DNA from: Cytophagaceae bacterium
GTDB taxonomy: Bacteria > Bacteroidota > Bacteroidia > Cytophagales > Cytophagaceae
DNA: 64,000 bases
Direction: 5' to 3'
Assembly (NCBI GenBank): GCA_021151805.1
Contig: JAGKWN010000010.1
Span: 1 to 64,000 of the forward strand
Shown: piece after piece, positions 35,889 to 44,442 of the stretch
Numbering within the stretch: position 1 is the first letter of the stretch
Layout of the letters: each line of letters opens with the position of its first letter
Notes under the pieces: generated by a model
What the model was told of the DNA's origin: nothing
What the model saw: the letters and a program-made list of their open reading frames with translations, nothing else
The model's database searches: none
Program-made: the position numbers and the translations under genes

Positions 35889-36494
35889 ATGAAAATGAAT
35901 GCTATTAGTGATTCCACATTGGTTTCACAATATATCCAGGGAAACGAAGCGGCTTTTGCAGAACTCATAAAAAGGCACAAATCCAAAGTTTACACCACAA
36001 TCTACTTGATTGTAAAAGACCGTTATTTAGCGGAAGATCTTTTACAGGATGTCTTTATTAAGGTTGTTCACAAAATGAAAGGTGGACAATATAACGATGA
36101 AGGCAAGTTTTTACCATGGGTAGTCCGCATCGCGCACAATCTTGCCATTGATTATTTCAGACGCAATAAACGATATCCGACGATCGTTATGGATGAAGGA
36201 ATGAATATTTTCAATTCTCTTGATTTTTCTGAAGATTCTTCGGAATCGATTCAGATCAAAGGAGAGAATGAAGCGTTAATCCGTTCTTTAATCCAAAGAT
36301 TGCCTGAAAGTCAGCGGGAAGTCGTTCTGATGCGACATTTTTCCGACATGAGTTTCCAGGAAATTGCTGATGCCACTGGAGTAAGCATAAACACAGCTTT
36401 GGGTAGAATGCGTTACGCTTTGATAAATCTCCGTAAGGAGCTGACGAAGCAACCCAAACCGATTGTGTATGATAAAAACGTTTACCCAAAATGA
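35889..36494 (+). CDS. ECF-type RNA polymerase sigma factor
   Basis: A 201-residue sigma-70 family protein with regions 2 and 4 only. Region 2 is seen as NEAAFAELIKRHKSKVYTT and DLLQDVFIKVVHKM (about 18-70). Region 4 helix-turn-helix is REVVLMRHFSDMSFQEIADA and then GVSINTALGRMRYA (about 145-185). It redirects RNA polymerase to a specific promoter set, which cannot be read from sequence. It overlaps a 76-residue gene at its 3' end; that small protein may control it. Confidence 0.92.
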   Translation: MKMNAISDSTLVSQYIQGNEAAFAELIKRHKSKVYTTIYLIVKDRYLAEDLLQDVFIKVVHKMKGGQYNDEGKFLPWVVRIAHNLAIDYFRRNKRYPTIVMDEGMNIFNSLDFSEDSSESIQIKGENEALIRSLIQRLPESQREVVLMRHFSDMSFQEIADATGVSINTALGRMRYALINLRKELTKQPKPIVYDKNVYPK

Positions 36495-36699
36495 TGTTAT
36501 CCGATTTGTTTATGATGAAGTAAGTCCTGAAGAGCGTTTCCAGATGGAAGGTCTTTTGCTTATTGATGCCGAGTTCCAGAAACTGTACAACAGATATTCT
36601 GCTACGAAGGCCTTAATCAAAAAATCCTGTCTTGAACCTTCAGAGAATGTCATCGACCGTATCTTAAATTATTCAAAAACGCTTACTTTGCAGCAGTAA
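36469..36699 (+). CDS. Small protein overlapping the sigma gene (possible sigma partner)
   Basis: A 76-residue protein starting at the ATG at 36469, 26 bp inside the sigma gene; the upstream in-frame ATG at 36463 adds two residues. It is helical and charged. The FVYDEVSPEERFQMEGLLL segment resembles the N-terminal helix of anti-sigma proteins ('Y.yGEls.eE...ie..L'), but there is no membrane segment and no zinc-binding HxxxCxxC. Coupled translation with the sigma factor and the 9-bp gap to nth suggest one transcript. A regulatory partner of the sigma factor is inference. Confidence 0.65.
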   Translation: MIKTFTQNDVIRFVYDEVSPEERFQMEGLLLIDAEFQKLYNRYSATKALIKKSCLEPSENVIDRILNYSKTLTLQQ

Positions 36700-36708
36700 A
36701 CGAAAGTT

Positions 36709-37374
36709 ATGCAGCGCAAAGAACGATTTGAAAAATTTCTGAATTATTTCTCAACCCATTCACCCGAACCAGAAACGGAGCTCGTATACTCAAACCCATA
36801 CGAGCTCCTGGTTGCGGTGAGCTTAAGTGCGCAATGCACAGACAAGCGGGTTAACCTCACTACTCCAAAACTTTTTGAACGCTTCCCTGATCCATACGCA
36901 CTGGCACAGGCATCTTCCGATGAAGTGTTCGGCTATATCCGCAGTATTTCCTATCCCAACAACAAGGCAAAACATCTGGTCGGCATGGCGCAAATGCTGC
37001 TTAAAGATTTTAATGGTGAAGTTCCTTCCACCGTTGAAGAATTAGTAAAGCTTCCTGGTGTTGGTCGAAAGACTGCCAATGTGATCGCCAGCGTTATCTG
37101 GCAACAGCCAACCATGGCTGTAGACACACACGTTTACCGTGTCTCCCGCCGCATCGGACTCGTTCCTCAAACGGCGACTACTCCGCTGGCGGTAGAAAAA
37201 CAGCTCATGAAATACATCCCTACAGAACTGGTGCACAAAGCCCATCACTGGCTTATTCTGCATGGGCGATATACCTGTCTGGCCCGCACGCCCAAATGCG
37301 AAGTGTGCCCCATTACCGAAATATGTATGTGGTACGCCAAAAATGCCGGCAAAGCTCTTAAATCAGATAAATAA
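36709..37374 (+). CDS. nth: Endonuclease III
   Basis: Bifunctional DNA glycosylase/AP lyase of 221 residues for oxidised pyrimidines. The helix-hairpin-helix LPGVGRKTANV contains the catalytic Lys, followed by the catalytic Asp in A-V-D-T-H-V-Y-R-V. The C-terminal [4Fe-4S] loop CLARTPKCEVCPITEIC has the C-x6-C-x2-C-x5-C spacing. Length is normal. It is probably cotranscribed with the sigma gene pair. Confidence 0.96.
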   Translation: MQRKERFEKFLNYFSTHSPEPETELVYSNPYELLVAVSLSAQCTDKRVNLTTPKLFERFPDPYALAQASSDEVFGYIRSISYPNNKAKHLVGMAQMLLKDFNGEVPSTVEELVKLPGVGRKTANVIASVIWQQPTMAVDTHVYRVSRRIGLVPQTATTPLAVEKQLMKYIPTELVHKAHHWLILHGRYTCLARTPKCEVCPITEICMWYAKNAGKALKSDK

Positions 37375-37478
37375 GCGTATCTTTACATAACGTTGCGTTT
37401 ACGCAAAGGCTACCTCTAAAACTCCATTGTTGCATATTAAATAATGGCTTCCTGTTCAACCTATTTCTTTTTTGAACT

Positions 37479-39320
37479 TTGTGCGGTATTAATATAATTA
37501 TTGATAAGAAAAGTGCTTTGACATCGGACCCGATTCAGGCCATGAACGGTGCTACCTTTTACAGAGGACCAGACTACAGCGACGCTCTTACATTCGAATT
37601 CAAACAGGAGAAAATTTTTGTCGGCATCAATCAATTAAAAATCATAGATATCGACAATGCTGCCAACCAGCCTTTTTTCAGTGCCGACAAACGTTACTTC
37701 GTTTTATTCAACGGCTCCATCTACAACTATAAAGAACTTGCCCGTAAGCTGGAATTGAAGTATGTTTTCAATACGCATTCCGATACAGAGATATTGCTAT
37801 ACTGGCTGATTGAATACGGCATTGACGGCCTGCGCGAACTGAACGGCATGTTTGCTTTTGTGTTCTTCGACAGACAAGAGAACCGCATTATTCTGAGTAA
37901 AGACATGTACGGCATTAAGCCGATGTATTATTACAACGATGATAATTACTTCATTGCTTCTTCTGAAATCAAGGGCATCCTCGCTTCGGGCCTTGTAGCG
38001 AAGCAGTTCAACAGCTCACAGGTACAGCATTATCTGCAGTTGGGTTTTGTACAGCGACCGTTTACGTTCTATAAAAATATTTATGAACTGAATGAAGGTG
38101 CTTATCTGCAATTTGACCGGCACGATTTTAAAGTTAAAAAATTCAGCATCACACCTTCTATTGAATACTCCGATCTGAATTCGGATACACTGGTAAGCAA
38201 ACTGAATGAATACATTGAAAAATCTATTTCAAAGTATCTGGTTTCTGATGTGCCAATTGGTTTGTATGTAGACAACAGCATCAGCTCTGCCATATTGCTG
38301 GATAAAATTTCAAAAGCCGGCGCAAAGAATATTCCTGTATTTTCGTTTGAATCAAATGACCTGGCAAAAAATGAAGCGTTAAGTGAGCTGGTTCAAAAAT
38401 ATTCATTCAACCACATAACCATTACTCCGCAAACGCTGAACAAGGTTACGTTCAACACCTTCCTTGCGAGTGTAGACCAGCCGGTAGGCGAATATGCGTA
38501 TTTCCATTCTTACCATCTTTCCAATCAAATGCATCCGTTTGTGAAAGTTGCCATTTTAGGAAACGGTTCAAGTGAGCTGGTTGGTAATTATTCCAAACAC
38601 ATTGCGTATTACAATTACCTGAAAAGGTTATTGCATCACAATCTGAAAATAAGTCTGTTTAAGACAACGCATCAGCTGCTGCCTTCACAGGGGAATAATT
38701 CCATCAAGAAAATATTCAAGAGCTGGAACAAATACATTGAAAAGGTCGATAAGGATCCTATTCAAACATACCTGAATTTCTGTTCTTCGGAAGTATTCCA
38801 TGAAAAAAGCCAAGAGGTTTCAACGGAAGAATTGCTGGCGGAAAAACATGAAGAGATGTCGTATTATCTGAAGGCTGCATTTCGATTTGATCAGACGAAG
38901 ATTTTAGCTTCCAGCACGCTACCGGTTATTGATAAAACCATGATGCGCAATTCCATTGAAGCGCGTTTGCCTTTTCTGGATGCAGATGTAAAACGCTTCA
39001 TGGATTCGCTTGATCCGAAACTGCTCTTTAAACACGGTCACAACTGGATCCTGAAAAAACTACTTAGCTATACTGACATCAATCCTAAAATGGTTTTTGA
39101 AACCGCTCCTACCCGTCCGCTTAACCTGGTGGATGTGAGTGATGCGTTCAATACAGAAATACAGAATACGATTATGAACACCGATCACCCGATCTACGAA
39201 TGGATCAGTCCATCGCAGAAGGCTTCTATAAAAAAGAATCTTCCCGAAGGCGTGCTTTCAACCTTCAATGATCGCTGGAGATTATTTTTGTTAATGAAAT
39301 GGTATGACAAAGAATTCTGA
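37479..39320 (+). CDS. AsnB-family amidotransferase-like protein with degenerate motifs
   Basis: A 613-residue protein with the two-domain layout of glutamine-hydrolysing asparagine synthase: an Ntn glutaminase half (1-200) and a PP-loop synthetase half (215-610). The TTG start at 37479 is set by Cys2, the nucleophile, which must follow the initiator (M-C-G-I). Many contacts are changed. The PP-loop SGGIDS is DNSISS (265-270). The usual GEGADELFGGY is GNGSSELVGNY (361-371). In the glutaminase half, HRRL is INQL (Arg to Gln at 52) and NGEIYN is NGSIYN (Glu to Ser at 80). SDTE and GIKPMYY are kept. Asparagine synthesis is therefore doubtful. It overlaps the glycosyltransferase gene by 17 bp, suggesting a surface-polysaccharide context. 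Confidence 0.85.
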   Translation: MCGINIIIDKKSALTSDPIQAMNGATFYRGPDYSDALTFEFKQEKIFVGINQLKIIDIDNAANQPFFSADKRYFVLFNGSIYNYKELARKLELKYVFNTHSDTEILLYWLIEYGIDGLRELNGMFAFVFFDRQENRIILSKDMYGIKPMYYYNDDNYFIASSEIKGILASGLVAKQFNSSQVQHYLQLGFVQRPFTFYKNIYELNEGAYLQFDRHDFKVKKFSITPSIEYSDLNSDTLVSKLNEYIEKSISKYLVSDVPIGLYVDNSISSAILLDKISKAGAKNIPVFSFESNDLAKNEALSELVQKYSFNHITITPQTLNKVTFNTFLASVDQPVGEYAYFHSYHLSNQMHPFVKVAILGNGSSELVGNYSKHIAYYNYLKRLLHHNLKISLFKTTHQLLPSQGNNSIKKIFKSWNKYIEKVDKDPIQTYLNFCSSEVFHEKSQEVSTEELLAEKHEEMSYYLKAAFRFDQTKILASSTLPVIDKTMMRNSIEARLPFLDADVKRFMDSLDPKLLFKHGHNWILKKLLSYTDINPKMVFETAPTRPLNLVDVSDAFNTEIQNTIMNTDHPIYEWISPSQKASIKKNLPEGVLSTFNDRWRLFLLMKWYDKEF

Positions 39321-40527
39321 TCGTCGTAACATATTAATCATCCATCAGCATTTTTGTCCGCCGGAAGGTTTTGGAAACAACCGGTCTTATGAAGTAGCCA
39401 AATATCTTACGGATCTCGGCCATACAGTTACTGTACTTTGCGGTGCCGGTAATTTTCCTCAGCTCCCTGAAAAACTTTTTACAAGCACAAACATCGAAGA
39501 CATTCAGGTAGACTGTATCCGTGTCGGCTATGATCATCACATGAACTATGTGCGACGTGTGTGGTCGTTCATTTCTTTTTTTATGAACTGTTGCAGATAT
39601 GTAGGCAAATACAAAAACATCGATATAATCTATGCTGTTAGTACACCTTTAAGTGTTGGCCTTATCGGATTATGGTTTCAGAAAAAATTAAAGAAACCTG
39701 TATTTTTTGAGATCGGTGATCTGTGGCCCGACGTGCCCGTACAGATGGGTATCCTGAAAAATAAATTGTTTATTTCACTCCTTTATAAGCTGGAAAGTTT
39801 CATCTATCGAAAAAGCAAACACATTGTTTTACTTTCCGAAGGCATGAAGGAATATCTGTTGAAGAAAAATATTGCGGAAGAAAAATTTACGGTACTGTGC
39901 AATGGTACCAATACTGAACAGTTTGCACCTGCCCTTGATAAAGCAGCATTGCGCAAACAATATGATATACCCGGAGATGCATTCATCGTGTTATATGCAG
40001 GTACCATGGGCCTTGCCAACAGGCTGGAGTTTTTTATTGATGCGGCGGAAAAAGTTGCGCAGGCAAACAATAACCAGATCCGGTTTTATTTCATTGGCAA
40101 TGGCAATCGCTTAGCAGAAATCAAATCAATGGTTGAAAATAAAAAATTAAGCAACGTATTTTTTATTGCAAGCATGCCAAAGACTCGTGTAACTGATTAC
40201 TTCAAATTAGCTGATGTGGGACTTGTATCGTTTGCTTCGTATAAGATTCTTGAAACAAACAGCGCCAATAAATATTATGATTATCTGGCTTGCGGGCTTC
40301 CGGTAATGATCAACTACGGCGGGTGGCAAAAAGAAGCTCTTGGAAAAAATCATTGCGGGTTTTCCGTTTCAACAGCCGCGGTGGCTGCCGAAACGTTTCT
40401 TACCCTTTTATCTGATCCGGAATTATACCGGCAAATGTCTGCTAATGCCCGTTCACTTGCTATGTGTGAATATAACCGGAAAGAAATTTCTCTTCGGTTA
40501 AGCGAGCTTATTTTGCAGCATTCTTAA
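39304..40527 (+). CDS. Family 4 glycosyltransferase (WbuB-like)
   Basis: A 407-residue GT-B fold enzyme. The N-terminal acceptor domain begins N-I-L-I-I-H-Q-H-F-C-P-P-E-G. The donor domain (from about 200) has LYAGTMGLANRLEFFIDAAE and the family-4 EX7E-type region around LETNSANKYYDYLACGLPV near 318-337, where the second acidic position is not a clear Glu. Such enzymes transfer a sugar from a nucleotide donor to a growing glycan in surface polysaccharide synthesis. Its start codon lies inside the end of the AsnB-like gene (17-bp overlap), so the two are coupled. It converges with gldB with a 20-bp overlap. Confidence 0.87.
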   Translation: MTKNSDRRNILIIHQHFCPPEGFGNNRSYEVAKYLTDLGHTVTVLCGAGNFPQLPEKLFTSTNIEDIQVDCIRVGYDHHMNYVRRVWSFISFFMNCCRYVGKYKNIDIIYAVSTPLSVGLIGLWFQKKLKKPVFFEIGDLWPDVPVQMGILKNKLFISLLYKLESFIYRKSKHIVLLSEGMKEYLLKKNIAEEKFTVLCNGTNTEQFAPALDKAALRKQYDIPGDAFIVLYAGTMGLANRLEFFIDAAEKVAQANNNQIRFYFIGNGNRLAEIKSMVENKKLSNVFFIASMPKTRVTDYFKLADVGLVSFASYKILETNSANKYYDYLACGLPVMINYGGWQKEALGKNHCGFSVSTAAVAAETFLTLLSDPELYRQMSANARSLAMCEYNRKEISLRLSELILQHS

Positions 40528-41542
40528 GCGGCGGCTTGTAGCCCGACAGCTTGAATATTTTTGAAGCATCCTGCTCATCCATCAATTCCTGCAAAGTTAC
40601 TTCCGGATGTTCATTCATGTATTTACGTACGATCTGCCAGCCCAGCCAGCGTCCAATTCGGCCCGGGCAATCATTGCTGATTTCATTTACAAACGGACCT
40701 TCACCGGTATATTGTTCAACAATTTTACGACTGGTTTCAAACAGAATCTTACGATCTATAAAATGCCCCCAGATCACCGGAAGGTTCGCATCAACGGCAG
40801 CCAGTTCCTTTGATGAATAACCAATGTTCAATGAATCCGACAGGTCCGGCAATACGCGCTCTACAAAGTAATGTGCTTTGCCGTAGTAAATCATCTCAGC
40901 CAACAGCGTTTCATCTGCCACATTGTTTTTGTTGAACTTGGTTGACATACCCAGCGCCATCATCGGCATCAGATAAGGCTTGTCATAACGGCTCAGCATG
41001 TACTCATAAATATTGGGTCTGTGTGCAGCCTTTGGGCCCATGTACCAATCCAGACAAACAACTATTGCTGAATCTGAAAAAGACATATCCGGTTCCATCA
41101 GGCCAGAGTAAATCGTATATACTTTCGGTTCTTTGAAATCTTTTAAATAATATTTCATGAAACGGAACATCGTCGTCAGATCATTCTTCTGTGATTGCAT
41201 ATCACCCCAGCTGTTTACAACTTCTGCACCAAATGCTTTTAAGCTCGGATTACTGTATTGGGCAAACATATGCTCCACGTCTTCCGGCATCGGTTTCTTT
41301 GCGATCGCTCTCAGGTATTGTTTAAAAAACGCCGGGTATTTAAGAAAAATGACTTCGATATCTTCTTTTTTCGTTACCGCAAGCAATTCTTTATCGATCC
41401 TGTATAATTGTGCCGATACTTCTACTTCCTCTGCTTCTTCGGGTTTAATCACCTGTTTTTCAATGCTGTTCGTAAGAGGTTTTTCCTGCTGCGCACAGGA
41501 AATCAGCAAAGGTATAAACAGTATCGCTATCCAAAATTTCAT
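40508..41542 (-). CDS. gldB: Gliding motility lipoprotein GldB
   Basis: A 344-residue lipoprotein from the ATG at 41542; the earlier ATG adds eight residues. The lipobox is L-L-I-S-C after a hydrophobic stretch. The mature protein carries GldB features: Y-R-I-D-K-E-L near 50, F-F-K-Q-Y-L-R near 75, V-V-C-L-D-W-Y-M-G-P, R-Y-D-K-P-Y-L-M-P, the EMIYYGKAHYFVERVLP helix, and a Gly-Arg-Trp-Leu-Gly-Trp segment near 305. GldB is needed for gliding in Flavobacterium johnsoniae and acts at the cell envelope. The usual neighbour gldC is not next to it here. It is divergent from a PorT-like barrel gene. Confidence 0.87.
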   Translation of the reverse strand: MKFWIAILFIPLLISCAQQEKPLTNSIEKQVIKPEEAEEVEVSAQLYRIDKELLAVTKKEDIEVIFLKYPAFFKQYLRAIAKKPMPEDVEHMFAQYSNPSLKAFGAEVVNSWGDMQSQKNDLTTMFRFMKYYLKDFKEPKVYTIYSGLMEPDMSFSDSAIVVCLDWYMGPKAAHRPNIYEYMLSRYDKPYLMPMMALGMSTKFNKNNVADETLLAEMIYYGKAHYFVERVLPDLSDSLNIGYSSKELAAVDANLPVIWGHFIDRKILFETSRKIVEQYTGEGPFVNEISNDCPGRIGRWLGWQIVRKYMNEHPEVTLQELMDEQDASKIFKLSGYKPPLKNAAK

Positions 41543-41551
41543 AATTTTCAA

Positions 41552-41559
41552 TATCTTTG
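41552..41559 (+). promoter_or_regulatory. -7 box upstream of the PorT-like gene
   Basis: TATCTTTG lies 26 bases before the ATG at 41585, in the 42-bp gap shared with gldB. No -33 TTG is seen at the expected distance, so support is partial. A TAGATTTG on the opposite strand (41578-41585) could serve gldB. Confidence 0.4.
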
Positions 41560-41584
41560 GTTTCAATAAACTAACGACAAATCT

Positions 41585-42259
41585 ATGAAAAAAATATCGC
41601 TTCTTTTTTTATCAGGCTTTTTAGCAATTTCAGGTTTCTCCCAGGTTACTTTAGGCTTACGCCTTTCTCCTGCGCTTTGCATAAACCGTGTACGAGACAC
41701 CAAGAATGATGATTTTGAAATTTCGAACAATGGTTCAGGTGCACGTTTTGCCTTTGGACCAACGGTTGATTTCAAATTCGGCGATAATTACGCGTTCTCA
41801 ACGGGAGCGTGGTATATGAGCACAAGAACAGGTCTTACATTTAAAAATACAGCTCCTTCAATGAATTATACTTACAAGGAAATTGTCAGCCTTCAATCTA
41901 TTCAAATACCAATTACGTTCAAGGCATATACCAATGAAATTGCTACCAATATGAAGTTGTACTTTCAGTTAGGCGGTTTGGCTTCCATTAATTTCTATGA
42001 GAAATTCAAAGAGTCTGATCCGAGTACCTCAGGAGATTATGATTCTAAATACAATGTGTTTAATGTGTCTTTATATGTTGGCGCAGGCGTACAGTATAAA
42101 TTGGGTGAATCAAATGCATTATTCGGCGGTCTTTACTACAACCGTGGTTTAATGAACCAGTTTGATAATTCATCTATTTCAGGTACAAACTTTAAGCTTA
42201 AAGACAATGCTAAATACAATACAGATCTTGTTGGTCTGGAAGTAGGCGTTACTTTCTAA
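41585..42259 (+). CDS. PorT-like outer-membrane barrel protein
   Basis: A 224-residue outer-membrane protein: signal peptide 1-19 (ending G-F-S-Q), then alternating strands with aromatic belts (FGPTVDFKFGDNYAFSTGAW, VGAGVQYKLGESNALFGGL) and a C-terminal L-E-V-G-V-T-F. That matches the PorT/OMP_b-brl_2 family. PorT itself is needed for T9SS function in Porphyromonas, but this family is large and orthology cannot be claimed. It is divergent from gldB. Confidence 0.72.
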   Translation: MKKISLLFLSGFLAISGFSQVTLGLRLSPALCINRVRDTKNDDFEISNNGSGARFAFGPTVDFKFGDNYAFSTGAWYMSTRTGLTFKNTAPSMNYTYKEIVSLQSIQIPITFKAYTNEIATNMKLYFQLGGLASINFYEKFKESDPSTSGDYDSKYNVFNVSLYVGAGVQYKLGESNALFGGLYYNRGLMNQFDNSSISGTNFKLKDNAKYNTDLVGLEVGVTF

Positions 42260-42278
42260 GCATCTATTCCATATTCAT

Positions 42279-42310
42279 AAAAAAGAGGAGCGCAAGAGCT
42301 CCTCTTTTTT
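42279..42310. terminator. Bidirectional terminator
   Basis: Stem AAAAAAGAGGAGC / GCTCCTCTTTTTT (13 bp) with a 6-nt loop, between convergent genes. Confidence 0.9.
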
Positions 42311-42312
42311 GT

Positions 42313-44199
42313 TTAACGCATTTCATACCATTCGTAGGTTACTTTGTCCTTCCAACATAAGGCATTGCCGACTTGCAGCTGAATGCTTTTTATTTTATTT
42401 ATTTTCTCTGCTTGTCCCTGGAAATATTTTACAGCGTCATCCCTGTTTTTTATATAGCGATCTATGAATACGCCGCCTTCCAGCACCGATGCTGCCATCT
42501 GGTAGGAAGCTGCTGTTGAATCAATCATATGCATTTCCATGGCCGAATAAGGTGCACGCAACAAAAACTTCTGAAATGCCCCGACCCAGCTGTACTGCAT
42601 ATTGATTTTTACCATCAACGGATATTTTGAGGCTGGCACCTGAACAGTATCATTTATATTCCGCTCTTCAGTAAAAACTTTTCTGAAATCTCTTTGCATC
42701 CGAACGTTAAAGCTTTTGAACAATATGAGCTCTTCTTTCCCGCATGAAAATTCCTGCGTGCTATAATACCGATTGTACAGAATTTTCTTCAGCTGGGTAT
42801 CATTAAAAAAATTGTAATGCTGATCAATGCTGTTTATACTGTACAATACATATTCCGGAGCTTTGTTACCATTATACATAGCCGCATTCAGCAGGTCCAG
42901 CTTTTCGGTATAGGCCTGATAGCTTTGTAGTACCGGCCGCGGCACATAATTCATACCGTTCACGATCGGCAAAGAACTCTCCCAGGGAATAACATCTACC
43001 GATGCATTACCGATTACTTCTTTTATATAGGGTGGCAGTTCTCTTTTAGAAATCTGCTTGCTATAATCGGGTCGTTGAAAAACTGAATACACATAAACAG
43101 GAAACGCCGCTATCTTTTTGAATGGATAAAAATAATCTTTAAATGAAATGGTAATACCAACGCTTATCAACCACAGTACAATTACCGTCCACTGCATGAA
43201 AGCCAGCCGGTACGCGCTCATGTACATGCATACAATAATAAACGGTGGTGCACAGTAAAAAAAATCTTTCAGGTGCTCAATATCTGCGCGCACGTATGAT
43301 TGTTTGAATACAACAAATAACAACAGTATAAACATACTGCCCAGTATTTTTTGTGCGGTGTTGTTGTATTTGAATTCTTTCAGGATCAATACCGGCATGC
43401 TGAAAAAAACAATGAGTATAACACCAGCCAACGCGTTCTCCCAAAAAGATTGCGGATAAAGATATACGGCATCGCTGTATCCCAGAACCAGTTCCAGTCC
43501 GGTTGTTACATAGCTGCCAAGCCTTACTGGCAGTAATATTGAAAAGACGAGCACAGAAGCGACCAGACAGCAGAGTGTGATACACGCTCGTTTGATGCTT
43601 ATTATTTCTGCTCTGTTCAAGTACACGATGTATAGAATAAAGACCAGCATACTTACAAAAGCCAGGTTGAATTTGATATAAAAAATAAGCGTTGTAAGCA
43701 GGATTGCCTGCAACAACAACAGCCATTTCTTTTCGTGTTTGTATTGATTAAGATAGAGTATTACCAACAGCTGCAGCGTAAAGACAAGCGATAACAGCAT
43801 GGCCTGTTTATAGAAGAAGCACGTTGCCAGAATCACTGTTGCCCTGCGCCAGGTAAATGCTTGTTTAAGGATTTTATACATGATGTAAACAAAAGAACCG
43901 GCAACGTACAGGTCAAAAAGCAGCAGTATCCACGCAGTGCTGCTGCCGGTAATTACACGGGTTGATAAAAACGAGAGCGGACCATACGTAAAAATTATTT
44001 CTTCACCCCAAATGCGCTGTTGCTCCCAGCCCTGGCTCAAGGAGAGCATCCACGAAATATCAACGGACGTGAAATCTGCGGGCAGATCAATATTGGAAAT
44101 GAACTGCAGCGGCCAGATACACGAAAGCGCCATGCAGGCAAGAATAATTTCCTTATGTTTTAATACAGATAAAATTCTTTTGTCTGAAAGAACCGGCAT
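42313..44199 (-). CDS. Large polytopic membrane protein of unknown function
   Basis: A 628-residue protein with about ten to twelve hydrophobic segments between residues 15 and 375, followed by a soluble C-terminal domain of about 250 residues. An early outward loop has D-I-S-W-M-L-S-L-S-Q-G and F-T-Y-G-P-L-S-F-L, a pattern seen in uncharacterised membrane proteins that look like lipid-linked glycosyltransferases. No catalytic motif is certain. It is monocistronic between terminators at 42279 and 44388. Confidence 0.6.
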   Translation of the reverse strand: MPVLSDKRILSVLKHKEIILACMALSCIWPLQFISNIDLPADFTSVDISWMLSLSQGWEQQRIWGEEIIFTYGPLSFLSTRVITGSSTAWILLLFDLYVAGSFVYIMYKILKQAFTWRRATVILATCFFYKQAMLLSLVFTLQLLVILYLNQYKHEKKWLLLLQAILLTTLIFYIKFNLAFVSMLVFILYIVYLNRAEIISIKRACITLCCLVASVLVFSILLPVRLGSYVTTGLELVLGYSDAVYLYPQSFWENALAGVILIVFFSMPVLILKEFKYNNTAQKILGSMFILLLFVVFKQSYVRADIEHLKDFFYCAPPFIIVCMYMSAYRLAFMQWTVIVLWLISVGITISFKDYFYPFKKIAAFPVYVYSVFQRPDYSKQISKRELPPYIKEVIGNASVDVIPWESSLPIVNGMNYVPRPVLQSYQAYTEKLDLLNAAMYNGNKAPEYVLYSINSIDQHYNFFNDTQLKKILYNRYYSTQEFSCGKEELILFKSFNVRMQRDFRKVFTEERNINDTVQVPASKYPLMVKINMQYSWVGAFQKFLLRAPYSAMEMHMIDSTAASYQMAASVLEGGVFIDRYIKNRDDAVKYFQGQAEKINKIKSIQLQVGNALCWKDKVTYEWYEMR

Positions 44200-44344
44200 A
44201 TAAAAAAGTTAGTATATATCAATCTACTACATTAACATCAAAAATCATTTCCTGCTGGAATAAAATTGATGACGGATTTTCGGATTTGTTGCTGAAGGCT
44301 ATCACTTCAAGGGTTCATCATTATTGGTCTTCGTCTCCTGATCC

Positions 44345-44366
44345 AATCAAACCCCTGGAGGGTTTT
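44345..44366. repeat. AAACCC-GGGTTT mini-palindrome
   Basis: AAACCC(CTGGA)GGGTTT in the gap before rng. Related words occur near 62221 (CCTCCAAGGG) and at 62979 (AACCCTTGGAGGGTT). The gap from 44200 to 44442 holds this and the rng terminator and nothing else recognised. Confidence 0.45.
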
Positions 44367-44387
44367 AGCTCTGGCAAGGTGTAAAAC

Positions 44388-44421
44388 AAAAAGGGTCACA
44401 CATATCTGCATGACCCTTTTT
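44388..44421. terminator. Terminator of the rng transcript
   Basis: Stem AAAAAGGGTCA / TGACCCTTTTT (11 bp) with a 12-nt loop, 22 bp past the rng stop. Confidence 0.85.
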
Positions 44422-44442
44422 GTTTATTCTAATAAGTGAATT

